From: Ligilactobacillus salitolerans
Lineage (GTDB): Bacteria > Bacillota > Bacilli > Lactobacillales > Lactobacillaceae
DNA: 41,091 nucleotides
Direction: 5' to 3'
Assembly (NCBI RefSeq): GCF_003864415.1
Contig: NZ_BFFP01000005.1
Location: 56,776 to 97,866, forward strand
Part shown: positions 25,874 to 35,200 of the stretch, one piece after another
Layout of the letters: the number at the start of each line of letters is the position of its first letter
Numbering within the stretch: the stretch's first letter is position 1
Translations under genes and position numbers: made by a program
The notes under the pieces: generated by a model
The model's input: only the letters and a program-made list of their open reading frames with translations
Databases searched by the model: none
Told to the model about the DNA's origin: nothing

Positions 25874-25912
25874 TGTTAGAGGAGAGAAACTAGCTAGAAA
25901 AGGGGAGTAGTA

Positions 25913-26860
25913 ATGACTACTTTAAAGGATGTGGCTGATCAAGCCCACGTTTCGCGCATGACAGTTTCTCGGGTGATCAATCACCCAGACAAGGTGACAG
26001 CTGAAGTCAAGGAGCTGGTCTATCAAGCCATGCAAAGCCTTAATTACCACCCTAATGCAATGGCACGGGCTTTGGTCAATAACCGCACACAAATTGTCAA
26101 ACTGCTGGTGTTAGAGGAGATGACTACTGTCGAGCCCTACTACATGAACTTGTTGACGGGGATCTCAAAGGAATTAGAAGGACACCAGTACGCCTTGCAG
26201 CTGGTAACAGAGAACAGTTTTGAGATCGGCTCCTGTGACGGCTATATTATTACCGGGATGCGCAATGAGGATTATGAATGGATCCGTGAATTAAAGATGC
26301 CCTTTGTTTTATTCGGCGAAAACCGCTATGGGTATGATTTCGTGGACTCGGACAACAAAATGGGCGGTGAACTGGGCACTCGTTATGCAATTCAGCAGGG
26401 TTATCAGCATCTGATCTATATTGGCATCGACTTAGCCGAACCGTTTGAATATTCGCGCGAAGCCGGGTACCTGCAGGTCATGCAAGAACATGGATTGGAG
26501 CCGCGGATCATTCGCAGTGAAAACCACTCTACCCAGATCCAAAATTACATTATGGAACACTGGGCGGATTATGCGGAGAACACGATTTTTATCTGTGCCT
26601 CTGACCGGTTAGCATTGGGAGTCGAGCGCGCGATCATTACCATGCAAGGCAGTATTCCTGAGCAATATGGCATTATCGGGCACGACAGCGTCTTTTTGGA
26701 TCAAGTGGCCTTTCCCAAGTTAACAACGGTTAAACAGGAAGTGGCGCAAATGGGCGGCTTATGTGCCAAAATGCTGCTAAATAAAATCATGCAAAATAAT
26801 AAACCTCAGGGCAATTGTGTCACCCAACCACAGTTGATCATCAGAGATACAACGAAATGA
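25913..26860 (+). CDS. malR: LacI-family maltose regulator
   Basis: 315 residues, slightly short for the family. The HTH LKDVADQAHVSRMTVSRVIN is at about 4-23 and the minor-groove hinge region at 50-56 (NAMARAL). The effector domain ends QPQLIIRDT. GGGGAG precedes the ATG. It lies in the middle of the maltose genes, and three TGTTAYCGRTAACA-type palindromes are placed before mapA, malL and malE. It is the natural binder of these sites. Confidence 0.88.
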   Translation: MTTLKDVADQAHVSRMTVSRVINHPDKVTAEVKELVYQAMQSLNYHPNAMARALVNNRTQIVKLLVLEEMTTVEPYYMNLLTGISKELEGHQYALQLVTENSFEIGSCDGYIITGMRNEDYEWIRELKMPFVLFGENRYGYDFVDSDNKMGGELGTRYAIQQGYQHLIYIGIDLAEPFEYSREAGYLQVMQEHGLEPRIIRSENHSTQIQNYIMEHWADYAENTIFICASDRLALGVERAIITMQGSIPEQYGIIGHDSVFLDQVAFPKLTTVKQEVAQMGGLCAKMLLNKIMQNNKPQGNCVTQPQLIIRDTTK

Positions 26861-26877
26861 CGGGAATGCAGCTTTTT

Positions 26878-26917
26878 GAAGCAGCTGGAAATATCTTCCG
26901 GCCTGCTTCTTTTTTTA
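26878..26917 (+). terminator. Terminator of malR
   Basis: GAAGCAG (26878-26884) and GGAA pair with TTCC and CTGCTTC (26903-26909), followed by eight T residues. Confidence 0.8.
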
Positions 26918-26923
26918 CTGTTT

Positions 26924-26952
26924 TTGTCACTACAAACTGTTACCGATAACAT
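26924..26952 (+). promoter_or_regulatory. malL promoter with overlapping MalR operator
   Basis: TTGTCA (26924-26929) and TAACAT (26947-26952) are 17 bases apart. The palindrome TGTTACCGATAACA (26938-26951) covers the downstream spacer and most of the -10, a clear repression geometry. Confidence 0.7.
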
Positions 26953-27022
26953 CACAGAACTGCTTGCTTTATCATCTGCCACTCTTTAAATTTAGAATTG
27001 GTAAGGCAGGGAGGTCATACTT

Positions 27023-28702
27023 TTGAAAATGCACTCAAATGCAGAACGGATCATTTATCAAATTTACCCGAAAAGTTTTATGGATTCCAACCATGACGGG
27101 ATCGGCGACTTGAATGGAATCACTCAGCGCTTAGACTATTTGCAGTCACTCGGAGTCAATACCTTGTGGCTCAACCCAATTTTTGTTTCACCGCAAGTCG
27201 ACAATGGCTATGATGTCTCGAACTATTTTAGGATCGAACCGACCTTAGGGACGATGGCCGATTTTGAAAAACTGGTAACATCTGTCCATGACCGCGGAAT
27301 GGAACTGATCTTGGATTTAGTGTTAAACCATACCTCGGACCAGCATCCGTGGTTCAAAGATGCTGTCTCAGATCCCCAGAGCATTTATCGTAATTACTAT
27401 CTCTGGGATAAAGGGCGTGCGGGGCAAGTCCCCAACAACTGGGCTTCTTTTTTTGGCGGCAGTGTCTGGGAGAAGGATCCAGCAGGAACAGATGAGTATT
27501 ATTTTCATCTGTTTGATAAGGCGATGCCAGATTTAAATTGGAAAAATCCAGAAGTCAGGCAAGCAATGGTCGACATTGCGAAATTTTGGCTGCAGCGCGG
27601 GGTCGATGGTTTTCGCCTCGATGCCTTTATTCATATTGCCAAGGCAGATTTTCGGCAAGATGTTTTTACGGCTGATTCACAGCAACCCCAAATTGCTGAC
27701 GAATACTACGCAAATTTGCCTCAGGTCCAAGAATATTTGGCTGAATTTGTCCACGCGTTGAAGGAAATTAAGGCAGATGTCTTTATTTTGGGGGAGGCGT
27801 CCAGTGCTGACATTGATCTGGTTGAAAGCTATACAGACCCCAAGCGCGATCTATGCGACAGTGTCGTATCATTTCGTTACTTTCAGGATGTACCAGAGCC
27901 GCAGCTGATTGACCAATTGCCTGCGGCAGGACAACCGCACAAGCTTGATCTAGCACAGTTCAAACGCACGATGGTCTCTTGGCAAGCGGTTCTTCAGGAG
28001 TGGAGTTTACCGACCCTTTATTGGAGTAATCACGACCTGCCGCGGATCCTCGATAAGCTGCAGATCGAGCCAAGCATGCAAACGGATGCAGCTAAGATGC
28101 TGGCTGTCTTGATGTACCTGCAACGGGGGATTCCGTGTATCTACTATGGTGAGGAATTAGGGATGACAGCTGGTCAACTGACCGATCCAGCAGATTTTAA
28201 TGATGAACTTGCAGAGTCGTTTGTCGCTACGGGAACCAGTCATGGTTTTGTACGTGAATCATTACTAGAAAGTCTGTCTGTCAGCCATAAGATGGGGGCA
28301 CGCTCGGTCATGCAGTGGACTGACGGCGTTTTTGCGGGCTTTTCCAGTCAGACTCCTTGGCTGAATGCTAAAGGCAACGGCAACAGCGTCCTGCTGGAAA
28401 AACGAGATCCAGACAGTGTCCTGAATTTTTACGGACAAGTTTTAGCCTTGCGCCAGAAAAAATTATTTACCGAGGGCAGGATCGTCTTTGAGGTCAACGA
28501 CCCAGACTTGTATGGATATACACGTTTTTGGGAAAAGCAGCAAGCCTATATTATGTGCAATTTAACCGACCATGAGAAGAAAATCAAATTGACCGAGGAA
28601 CAGTGTGCTAGTCGGGTTAAGTTGAAGAACCGTGCTCAATTTGACCGCACCGCTAATAAGTTGACCTTGGGAGCATATGGCGTGCTGGTATTGGAAGGAT
28701 AG
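27023..28702 (+). CDS. malL: GH13 alpha-glucosidase of the maltose cluster
   Basis: About 559 residues, cytoplasmic. The four GH13 regions are visible: DLVLNHTS (about 98-105), GFRLDAF with nucleophile Asp200, FILGEAS with acid/base Glu258, and WSNHDLPR with Asp338. QIYPKSFMDSNHDGIGDLNG is the oligo-1,6-glucosidase/alpha-glucosidase N-terminus. GGGAGG at 27009-27014 is eight bases from TTG 27023 but fourteen from ATG 27029, so a TTG start is favoured. It would trim malto- or isomalto-oligosaccharides taken up by MalEFG. It is intact, in contrast with the interrupted paralogue at 8636-10309. Confidence 0.92.
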   Translation: MKMHSNAERIIYQIYPKSFMDSNHDGIGDLNGITQRLDYLQSLGVNTLWLNPIFVSPQVDNGYDVSNYFRIEPTLGTMADFEKLVTSVHDRGMELILDLVLNHTSDQHPWFKDAVSDPQSIYRNYYLWDKGRAGQVPNNWASFFGGSVWEKDPAGTDEYYFHLFDKAMPDLNWKNPEVRQAMVDIAKFWLQRGVDGFRLDAFIHIAKADFRQDVFTADSQQPQIADEYYANLPQVQEYLAEFVHALKEIKADVFILGEASSADIDLVESYTDPKRDLCDSVVSFRYFQDVPEPQLIDQLPAAGQPHKLDLAQFKRTMVSWQAVLQEWSLPTLYWSNHDLPRILDKLQIEPSMQTDAAKMLAVLMYLQRGIPCIYYGEELGMTAGQLTDPADFNDELAESFVATGTSHGFVRESLLESLSVSHKMGARSVMQWTDGVFAGFSSQTPWLNAKGNGNSVLLEKRDPDSVLNFYGQVLALRQKKLFTEGRIVFEVNDPDLYGYTRFWEKQQAYIMCNLTDHEKKIKLTEEQCASRVKLKNRAQFDRTANKLTLGAYGVLVLEG

Positions 28703-28714
28703 ATATTTCTTTAC

Positions 28715-28770
28715 GGTGTCTCTTGATTGCATGGTCTTAAAAGAGTTAGGGCAGTTTTACAAGAGACGCC
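28715..28770 (+). other. Long-range stem-loop between malL and the amylase gene
   Basis: GGTGTCTCTTG (28715-28725) pairs with CAAGAGACGCC (28760-28770), eleven pairs with one G-U and a 34-base loop. The tail (TTTAAATACG) is not a proper T run. It may stabilise or process the mRNA, or attenuate readthrough. Confidence 0.5.
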
Positions 28771-28817
28771 TTTAAATACGAGCAATGTGTCGTTTTTCTT
28801 AATTTTAGGAGGTAATT

Positions 28818-30584
28818 ATGGAAACTTCAGCTTTATACCATCGCCCAGACAGCGAGATGGCTTACTTAAAAGACGCAACTCATTTTCAGATCCGTTTGCG
28901 TACCAAACATAATGATGTTGCCGCAGCAAAACTTTTGTACGGTGATCCATATGGTTCCAAGGTCAATGAAAAAGACGAAGGCGTCTGGGACTATCAAGTC
29001 AGTCAGATGCAATTGACCTATCAAACCAGTACACATGACTATTGGATCAGTGAGGTCGTATTACCGCTGCATCGCTTGCAGTATGCTTTTCATGTGATAG
29101 GCAAAGATGGGCAAGAGGTGATCTACGATGACCGCCGAACTTATGCGTACAGCCCAGAGGGACTAGCAAAGCTTTCCTGTTTTAGAATGCCTTATCTGCA
29201 TGAAAGTGATCGAATCACGGCTCCAGAGTGGGTCAAGAAAACTGTTTGGTATCAGATCTTTCCAGAACGTTTTGCCAATGGCGATCACACTAATGACCCA
29301 GCCGAAACCTTGCCCTGGGGCAGCGAGGAGCCGACGCCCACGAATTTCTTTGGGGGAGATCTGCAGGGGATCGTCGATCATCTAGACTACCTGGAAGACT
29401 TAGGGATCAATGGGATCTACCTCTGTCCGATTTTTACGGCTCATTCTAACCACAAGTACGACACGATCGATTACCTGGAGATCGATCCGGCTTTTGGAAC
29501 TAAGGAAACCTTAAAGGAACTGGTCGATCAAGCACACGCGCGGGGAATGCGGGTGATGTTGGACGCGGTCTTTAACCATATGGGTGATTTTTCCATGCAG
29601 TGGCGTGATGTGCAGCGTTTTGGTGCCAAATCAAGGTTCGCCAGCTGGTTTCACATTCACGATTTTCCTGTCAGTTACACCAAAACGGATAACGATGAGT
29701 ATGGGAAAGATCTTAACTATGAAGTATTCGCCAATACGCCGCACATGCCTAAGATCAATACTGCTGATCCTGGCGCGCGTAAATATTTGCTCAGTGTGGC
29801 GACTTATTGGATCGAGAACTTTGATATCGATGCCTGGCGCTTAGATGTTGCCAATGAAGTTGATCATGAATTTTGGCGTGATTTTTATGAACAGACCCAC
29901 GCCTTGAAAGAAGACTTTTATGTGTTGGGCGAGGTGTGGCATTCCGCTCAGGAGTGGGTCGGTCACCGCGAATTTGACGCTGTGATGAACTACTGTTACA
30001 CAGAGCCGCTCATCGCTCACTTTGTTAAACATGAGTTGACTGCACAAGAAATGAGCGACCAGCTGCAAGAACAATTGATGCTTTATCGCGACCAGACGGA
30101 TCAAGTAATGTTTAACGCGCTGGATACACACGATACCGCGCGGATCTTGACCTTGTGCCAAGGTAATAAAGGATTGACCAAGCAGGTGTTAACCTTTATG
30201 TTTACCCAGATCGGTGCGCCTTGCATTTATTATGGGACTGAAGTTGGTCTGGACGGGGGCAATGATCCTGGCTGCCGCAAGTGTATGGTTTGGGATCAGA
30301 CCCAGCAAGATCAAGAAATGTTCAAATTTACGCAAAAATTGATTCAAGTGCGCAGACACTACAGTGAACTATGGTCCGCCGGACAAATCAAGTTTACCGC
30401 GAAAAACGATAATGGCCTGCTGGAGATCGAACGCAGCGATGAACAGCACCGGATCATTTGTCTGTTTAATACAGCTGCGACAGCTCAAGAGTATCAAGCA
30501 AAAGGCCAGGTCTTGCTGCAGCAAAACAGCAAAGAAGACGGTCAACTTATGCCGCAAGGATTCGTGCTGTTGCTGGCAGAGTAG
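28818..30584 (+). CDS. GH13_20 maltogenic amylase / neopullulanase (cyclomaltodextrinase group)
   Basis: 588 residues without a signal peptide, so it acts on imported dextrins in the cytoplasm. An N-terminal CBM34-like domain fills about 1-120. The catalytic barrel follows (WYQIFPERFANGD, DAVFNHMG), with Asp343 in WRLDVANE, Glu372 in LGEVWH and Asp439 in LDTHDTAR. The family hydrolyses maltodextrins, cyclodextrins and pullulan; sequence alone does not settle which. TAGGAGG is at good spacing to the ATG. The malE promoter region begins right after the stop. Confidence 0.92.
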   Translation: METSALYHRPDSEMAYLKDATHFQIRLRTKHNDVAAAKLLYGDPYGSKVNEKDEGVWDYQVSQMQLTYQTSTHDYWISEVVLPLHRLQYAFHVIGKDGQEVIYDDRRTYAYSPEGLAKLSCFRMPYLHESDRITAPEWVKKTVWYQIFPERFANGDHTNDPAETLPWGSEEPTPTNFFGGDLQGIVDHLDYLEDLGINGIYLCPIFTAHSNHKYDTIDYLEIDPAFGTKETLKELVDQAHARGMRVMLDAVFNHMGDFSMQWRDVQRFGAKSRFASWFHIHDFPVSYTKTDNDEYGKDLNYEVFANTPHMPKINTADPGARKYLLSVATYWIENFDIDAWRLDVANEVDHEFWRDFYEQTHALKEDFYVLGEVWHSAQEWVGHREFDAVMNYCYTEPLIAHFVKHELTAQEMSDQLQEQLMLYRDQTDQVMFNALDTHDTARILTLCQGNKGLTKQVLTFMFTQIGAPCIYYGTEVGLDGGNDPGCRKCMVWDQTQQDQEMFKFTQKLIQVRRHYSELWSAGQIKFTAKNDNGLLEIERSDEQHRIICLFNTAATAQEYQAKGQVLLQQNSKEDGQLMPQGFVLLLAE

Positions 30585-30592
30585 GAACAAAC

Positions 30593-30647
30593 TGTTACCG
30601 GTAACATCCTGAAAACGATTGCATTAAAGTTTTCGCCAGTGCATAAT
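30593..30647 (+). promoter_or_regulatory. malE promoter with MalR operator and cre site
   Basis: TGTTACCGGTAACA (30593-30606) is a perfect palindrome. TGAAAACGATTGCA (30610-30623) fits the cre consensus at 13 of 14 positions. TTGCAT (30619-30624) and CATAAT (30642-30647) are 17 bases apart. The cre site touches the -35, and the MalR site lies just upstream of it, unlike the -10 overlap at malL. Confidence 0.75.
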
Positions 30648-30692
30648 AATTTGTGGAGAGAATCAGAAACAACAAAAAGGAGTGACTTTCTG

Positions 30693-31949
30693 ATGAAGAA
30701 AAGTTTCAAAAAATTGGGTTTGTTGGCTTTAGCAGCTGGAATGACGGTGACATTGGCAGCTTGCGGCAGTGACAAGAAAGATGCCGACGCTAACGCCAAA
30801 AAGTCGATCACGGTTTCCGTTGATAAGGGTTATAAGGACTACATCAACGATGTTAAAGGTCAATTTGAAAAAGACAACGGCATTAAAGTTGTGGTCAAGA
30901 CCCATGATGCTTTATCGACCCTGGATAACCTCAAACTCGATGGACCAGCCGGCAAGGCGCCAGATGTGATGATGGCTCCATTTGATCGGACCGGTGTGTT
31001 AGGCAAACAAGGACAGCTTGCAACGGTCAGTTTATCCAATAGTCGTTACAACAAGAAAGATCAAGCATTAGTGACCTTAAAAGATAAGCATTACGGTCAA
31101 CCAGCAGTGATTGAAACCTTAGTCATGTACTATAATAAAGATCTGGTTTCCCAGGCACCGCAAACTTTCGCAGACTTGGAAAAATTATCCAAGGATCCAA
31201 AATTTGCCTATGAAAATGATAAAACTAAGAACGTTGCCTTCCTGACCCAGTGGACGAATTTCTATAATGCTTACGGTGTCATTAAAGGCTATGGCGGCTA
31301 CATCTTTGGTCAGAATAACACCAACCCTAAAAATCTTGGTTTGAACAATAAGGGTGGGGTTGAAGGTATTACTTATATGGCCAATTGGTTCAAGAATGTC
31401 TGGCCAAAAGGGATGCAGTCTACAACTTCTAACGAAAACTTCATCACCGACCAATTTACCAAGGGCAAAACTGCTGTTGTGATCGATGGTCCTTGGATGG
31501 CAGCAACTTATAAAAAAGCCAAAGTCAACTATGGTGTCGCTAAGATCCCAACCTTGCCGAATGGTAAAGAATATCAAGCCTTCGGCGGTGGGAAAGCTTG
31601 GGTGGTTTCCAACTATTCCAAGAACAAGAGTATGTCTAAGAAATTTGCTGCTTACTTAGCCAATGATAAGAACCAGCAGAAATTCTATCAGGCAACACAA
31701 GAGATCCCAGCTAATGAAAATGCACGGACGAAAGTTGTCCAAAATAAAGATGATCAGCTGACACGAGCTGTGATCGCACAGTTTAAAGCAGCTGATCCAA
31801 TGCCAAACCTTCCAGAAATGGCAGAAGTTTGGACAGGTGCTGAAAACTTGATGGTCAACGCAGCTGCAGGCAAATCATCACCGCAGCAAGTGGCCGACAA
31901 GGCAGTTAAGCAGATCAAGGAATCGATCCAACAGAAATACAAAGATTGA
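30693..31949 (+). CDS. malE: Maltose/maltodextrin ABC transporter substrate-binding lipoprotein
   Basis: 418 residues. A lipoprotein signal peptide ends in LAAC with Cys24 as the lipidated residue. The mature protein has the family's FEKDNGIKVVVKTHD, APDVMMAPFDRTG, GKTAVVIDGPWMA and ASLTRAV-like regions typical of MalE/MalX. AAAGGAG precedes ATG 30693; the frame is open upstream to 30639 but that includes the promoter. It is anchored outside the membrane and hands maltodextrins to MalFG. Two stem-loops after the gene probably reduce transcription into malF. Confidence 0.93.
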   Translation: MKKSFKKLGLLALAAGMTVTLAACGSDKKDADANAKKSITVSVDKGYKDYINDVKGQFEKDNGIKVVVKTHDALSTLDNLKLDGPAGKAPDVMMAPFDRTGVLGKQGQLATVSLSNSRYNKKDQALVTLKDKHYGQPAVIETLVMYYNKDLVSQAPQTFADLEKLSKDPKFAYENDKTKNVAFLTQWTNFYNAYGVIKGYGGYIFGQNNTNPKNLGLNNKGGVEGITYMANWFKNVWPKGMQSTTSNENFITDQFTKGKTAVVIDGPWMAATYKKAKVNYGVAKIPTLPNGKEYQAFGGGKAWVVSNYSKNKSMSKKFAAYLANDKNQQKFYQATQEIPANENARTKVVQNKDDQLTRAVIAQFKAADPMPNLPEMAEVWTGAENLMVNAAAGKSSPQQVADKAVKQIKESIQQKYKD

Positions 31950-31975
31950 TCCTAAGCTTTGAGCAAAAAACAGCG

Positions 31976-32025
31976 CATAAAGGCGTAGCTTTATGAGTTT
32001 GGGCCTTACCTCCCAAACTCTTTTA
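31976..32025 (+). terminator. Two adjacent stem-loops after malE (partial terminator)
   Basis: CATAAAG (31976-31982) pairs with CTTTATG (31989-31995). GAGTTTGGG (31995-32003) pairs with CCCAAACTC (32012-32020), followed by TTTTATT. The shared base at 31995 makes the hairpins mutually close. A leaky terminator here would raise binding-protein level over permease level. No gene is seen between this and malF. Confidence 0.65.
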
Positions 32026-32166
32026 TTATGAAGAAACTAAACTTCACCGCTATATTTACAAACAGGCAGAGACTGAAAAGAAGGTTAGTCGCTTCGGGTC
32101 GGTTGCTGCTGCTAATTTAAAGAAATGCCCGCTTTTTAGGGTAGAGAGACAAAGGGGAGAAGTAGG

Positions 32167-33450
32167 ATGAAAAAAAATCCCAATAAAGCCATGAGCTTGT
32201 CGATCATTCCTGGCTTAGGCCAGTATTACAATGGTCAAAAATTAAAAGCAGGGATCTTTTTAGGCGCCTTCGTGATTTTTGTGATCGAGATGATTTTCTT
32301 CGGCGGTGCAGCTTTAAAGGGTCTGTTCACCCTCGGGACCGTTCCGATGCGTGACCATTCCATGTTTTTGATGGTCAAAGGAACGCTGCAATTATTGATT
32401 TCAGTGATTTTTATCATGTTTTATGTCTTAAATCTCCGGGACGGAAGAAAGGTCGCCCAAGAGATCAATGCGGGACACGAAGTTCCAATTAGTTTTAAAG
32501 AAATGTACCACTCTTTAGGGACAAATAGTTTTCCATACCTCTTGACGATGCCAGCCTACTTGCTGATGATCTTCACAATCATTTTACCGGTCTTAGTGAC
32601 CTTATTTATGGCCTTTACCAACTATGATTTTGATCATATTCCACCAGCACAATTGATCGATTGGGTCGGGCTGCTCAACTTCAAGAACATGTTCTTCTTA
32701 AGCACCTACCGGGCAACGTTTGGAGCTGTCTTTTCTTGGACTTTGATCTGGACATTTTGTGCGACGACCCTGCAAATCGTTTTAGGAATTTTTACCGCCG
32801 TCGTTGCTCACCAGGATTTTATTAAGTTTAAACGAGTTTTCGGGATCATCTTCCTGTTGCCTTGGGCTGTACCGGCTTTCGTGACGATCCTGAGTTTTTC
32901 CAACATCTTTAATGATTCTGCCGGCGCGATCAATGTCCAAGTTATCCCATTCTTAAATAAGTTCTTCTTTATGCACCTGCCGCAGATCAACTGGATGACA
33001 GACCCGTTGTGGACCAAAGTTGCTTTGATCATGATCCAGGGCTGGCTGGGCTTCCCGTATATCTATGTCTTGGTGACAGGGATCTTACAGTCGATCTCAG
33101 ATGATCTGTATGAGGCAGCGACGATCGATGGCGCAACAGCCTTGCAGAAGTTTAAAAATATTACTTTGCCAGCAATCTTTAGTGTGGCTGCACCAACCTT
33201 TGTTACTCAGTACACTTTTAACTTCAACAATTTCTCGATCATCTACCTCTTTAACAACGGTGGACCGGGAGATGTTGGCGGCGGTGCCGGCAATTCCGAT
33301 ATTCTGATCTCTTGGATCTACAAATTAACGACCAATAGTACGCCGCAATATGGGCTGGCTTCAGCGGTGACGATGATCATTTCTGTGATCGTCATTGGCG
33401 TTTCGTTGTTAGTCTTCAAGAAAACTAATGCATTTAAAATGGAAGGGTGA
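32167..33450 (+). CDS. malF: Maltodextrin ABC transporter permease MalF
   Basis: 427 residues. The N-terminus starts with a [20 protein letters not shown]2-like hairpin region seen in Gram-positive MalF proteins. Six or more spans follow, and the EAA loop ([21 protein letters not shown]) that docks on the ATPase is near 315-335. GGGGAGAAGTAGG precedes the ATG. The stop overlaps the malG start region, so the two permeases are translationally coupled. Confidence 0.94.
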   Translation: MKKNPNKAMSLSIIPGLGQYYNGQKLKAGIFLGAFVIFVIEMIFFGGAALKGLFTLGTVPMRDHSMFLMVKGTLQLLISVIFIMFYVLNLRDGRKVAQEINAGHEVPISFKEMYHSLGTNSFPYLLTMPAYLLMIFTIILPVLVTLFMAFTNYDFDHIPPAQLIDWVGLLNFKNMFFLSTYRATFGAVFSWTLIWTFCATTLQIVLGIFTAVVAHQDFIKFKRVFGIIFLLPWAVPAFVTILSFSNIFNDSAGAINVQVIPFLNKFFFMHLPQINWMTDPLWTKVALIMIQGWLGFPYIYVLVTGILQSISDDLYEAATIDGATALQKFKNITLPAIFSVAAPTFVTQYTFNFNNFSIIYLFNNGGPGDVGGGAGNSDILISWIYKLTTNSTPQYGLASAVTMIISVIVIGVSLLVFKKTNAFKMEG

Positions 33451-33455
33451 GTCGA

Positions 33456-34322
33456 TTGGCTAAACAAGTTCATACTAAAGGAAAAAGCTCGATCAAACGG
33501 ACCCGCTTTTTCAAACACTTTTTGACCTATTTCTTTATGCTTTTTTTATCCTTGATCATCATATATCCACTCCTGATCACGGTGATGACTGCCTTTAAGA
33601 ATAGCGATGTGGTGGCGTTTACCCTCAGTTTTCAGGGTCCGTGGACCTTACAGAACTTTACGGACCTCTTTAAGACGACACTATACGGCAAATGGTACTG
33701 GAACACGCTAGTTATTTCCTTAGCAACAATGGTGATCCAAGTTGCGGTCGTCACACTTGCTGGTTATACCTATAGCCGCTATAGCTTTGCTGGTAAAAAG
33801 TGGTCTTTGACCTTCTTTCTAGTAGTTCAGATGGTCCCAACGATGGCAGCTTTGACCGCCTTTTATGTTTTGGGTATGCTGCTCAACGGTTTAGATCACT
33901 ACTGGTTTTTAACTTTGATTTACATCGGCGGGGGGATCCCGATGAATACTTGGCTGATGAAGGGCTACTTTGACACCGTACCGTATGATTTCGATGAGTC
34001 AGCCAAACTTGATGGTGCCGGGAACTTTACGATTTTCTGGAAAATCGTGATGCCGCTGGTCAAGCCGATGATCGCGGTGCAAGCACTCTGGGCCTTTATG
34101 GGACCATTTGGTGATTTTATGACCGCACGCTACTTGTTGCGGGAGGAAGCTAACCTGACCGTGGCAGTCGGTTTGCAGGAGTTTATTTCGGATCCTAAAG
34201 ACCAGCAGGTTGCCTTATTTGCAGCTGGTGCCATCTTAATTGCTGTCCCGATTTGTGCCTTGTTCTTCTACTTGCAAAAATATTTTGTCACAGGTTTAAC
34301 AGCAGGCGGTTCCAAAGGATAA
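33456..34322 (+). CDS. malG: Maltodextrin ABC transporter permease MalG
   Basis: About 288 residues, six spans. The EAA loop is [21 protein letters not shown], split as [10 protein letters not shown]...FWKIVMPL, and the C-terminus ends [11 protein letters not shown] as in MalG homologues. There is no ATG near the start. GTG 33447 overlaps the malF stop (GTGA), but the ribosome binding site GGAAGGG sits directly against it; TTG 33456 has proper spacing of eight bases and is preferred here. Either way the protein differs by three residues. Confidence 0.92.
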   Translation: MAKQVHTKGKSSIKRTRFFKHFLTYFFMLFLSLIIIYPLLITVMTAFKNSDVVAFTLSFQGPWTLQNFTDLFKTTLYGKWYWNTLVISLATMVIQVAVVTLAGYTYSRYSFAGKKWSLTFFLVVQMVPTMAALTAFYVLGMLLNGLDHYWFLTLIYIGGGIPMNTWLMKGYFDTVPYDFDESAKLDGAGNFTIFWKIVMPLVKPMIAVQALWAFMGPFGDFMTARYLLREEANLTVAVGLQEFISDPKDQQVALFAAGAILIAVPICALFFYLQKYFVTGLTAGGSKG

Positions 34323-34359
34323 AACGGGCAAATACTGTGAGAATTGAGGAGATCAGAAC

Positions 34360-35166
34360 ATGATCAAAGAAAGTTTTCCGTTGAACTATTTTGCAAGCTG
34401 GTTCAGTCCAGTCAAAATGTTTCGCGGCCGCAAAAGTCTAGGCTGGCTGCAAATTATTATTGTGCTGCTCTTTTTAATGGCACTAAATCTTTTACCTGTT
34501 CCAGCATATTTTCAGCGACAGAAGAGCGTACCCTTAGATATTTATTTGCCGCAAGTTCAAAAACTGCTGCAAAAAAATGACAAAGGCTTGGAGCAAGCAG
34601 TTCAAAAAGCCGAGTTCACTGCCGAACGGTTTAAATTTGAACAGAGTCAGATAGTTTCCAAGTCGAAAACTAGCATCGTTGGCATTGGATTGTCGGCTAA
34701 AAAAATCGGCAACTTTAAGAATGCTGTTGTTCTGAACAATGATCATTTTATTTTTAAAGAAGACGGTCAGGCGGACAAAGTTTACTATTCGGATCACTTC
34801 AATCCTCAAACTGGCATCAAACAGCAGCTGGAGCATGAATGGTATCAAAGAAACAAGGGAACGATCACGTTTATGATGCTGCAAAGTATTGGCAGTCTGT
34901 TTTTATTAACTAACTTGATTTTTGTTTTCGGCGGAGCTTTTCTGCTTTGGCTGGGCAGGAAGAGCCCATTAGTTACGAAGTCCAGTTTTAAAGAGAATGT
35001 TAATTTGATGGTCAACATTTTAGGACCAGTCAGCTTACTGACAGCAATCATTGGTTTCCTAAAATTTGATCTCTCTTTAATGCTGATGTTGCAAATGCTG
35101 GGTGCAGTCATAATCATGTTGACAGTCTATGCAAAAACCAAATTTAACGATCATGCTTCGGTCTGA
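34360..35166 (+). CDS. malA: MalA-like membrane protein, DUF1189 family
   Basis: 268 residues. One span lies near the N-terminus (about 27-45), an extracytoplasmic stretch of about 130 residues follows, and three spans occupy the C-terminal third. DUF1189 proteins regularly follow malG in Firmicute maltose operons (named MalA in pneumococcus), but their role is not established. GAGGAGA precedes the ATG. Its place between the permease and the ATPase gene suggests a link to the transporter or its control. Confidence 0.8.
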   Translation: MIKESFPLNYFASWFSPVKMFRGRKSLGWLQIIIVLLFLMALNLLPVPAYFQRQKSVPLDIYLPQVQKLLQKNDKGLEQAVQKAEFTAERFKFEQSQIVSKSKTSIVGIGLSAKKIGNFKNAVVLNNDHFIFKEDGQADKVYYSDHFNPQTGIKQQLEHEWYQRNKGTITFMMLQSIGSLFLLTNLIFVFGGAFLLWLGRKSPLVTKSSFKENVNLMVNILGPVSLLTAIIGFLKFDLSLMLMLQMLGAVIIMLTVYAKTKFNDHASV

Positions 35167-35200
35167 GTAACACAAGAAAAATTGAATAGGGTGGTATAAA

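Noticed and set aside
32028-32120. 30-codon ORF (MKKLNFTAIF...) between malE and malF
   Set aside because: No ribosome binding site, lies directly behind a hairpin, and has no recognisable features.
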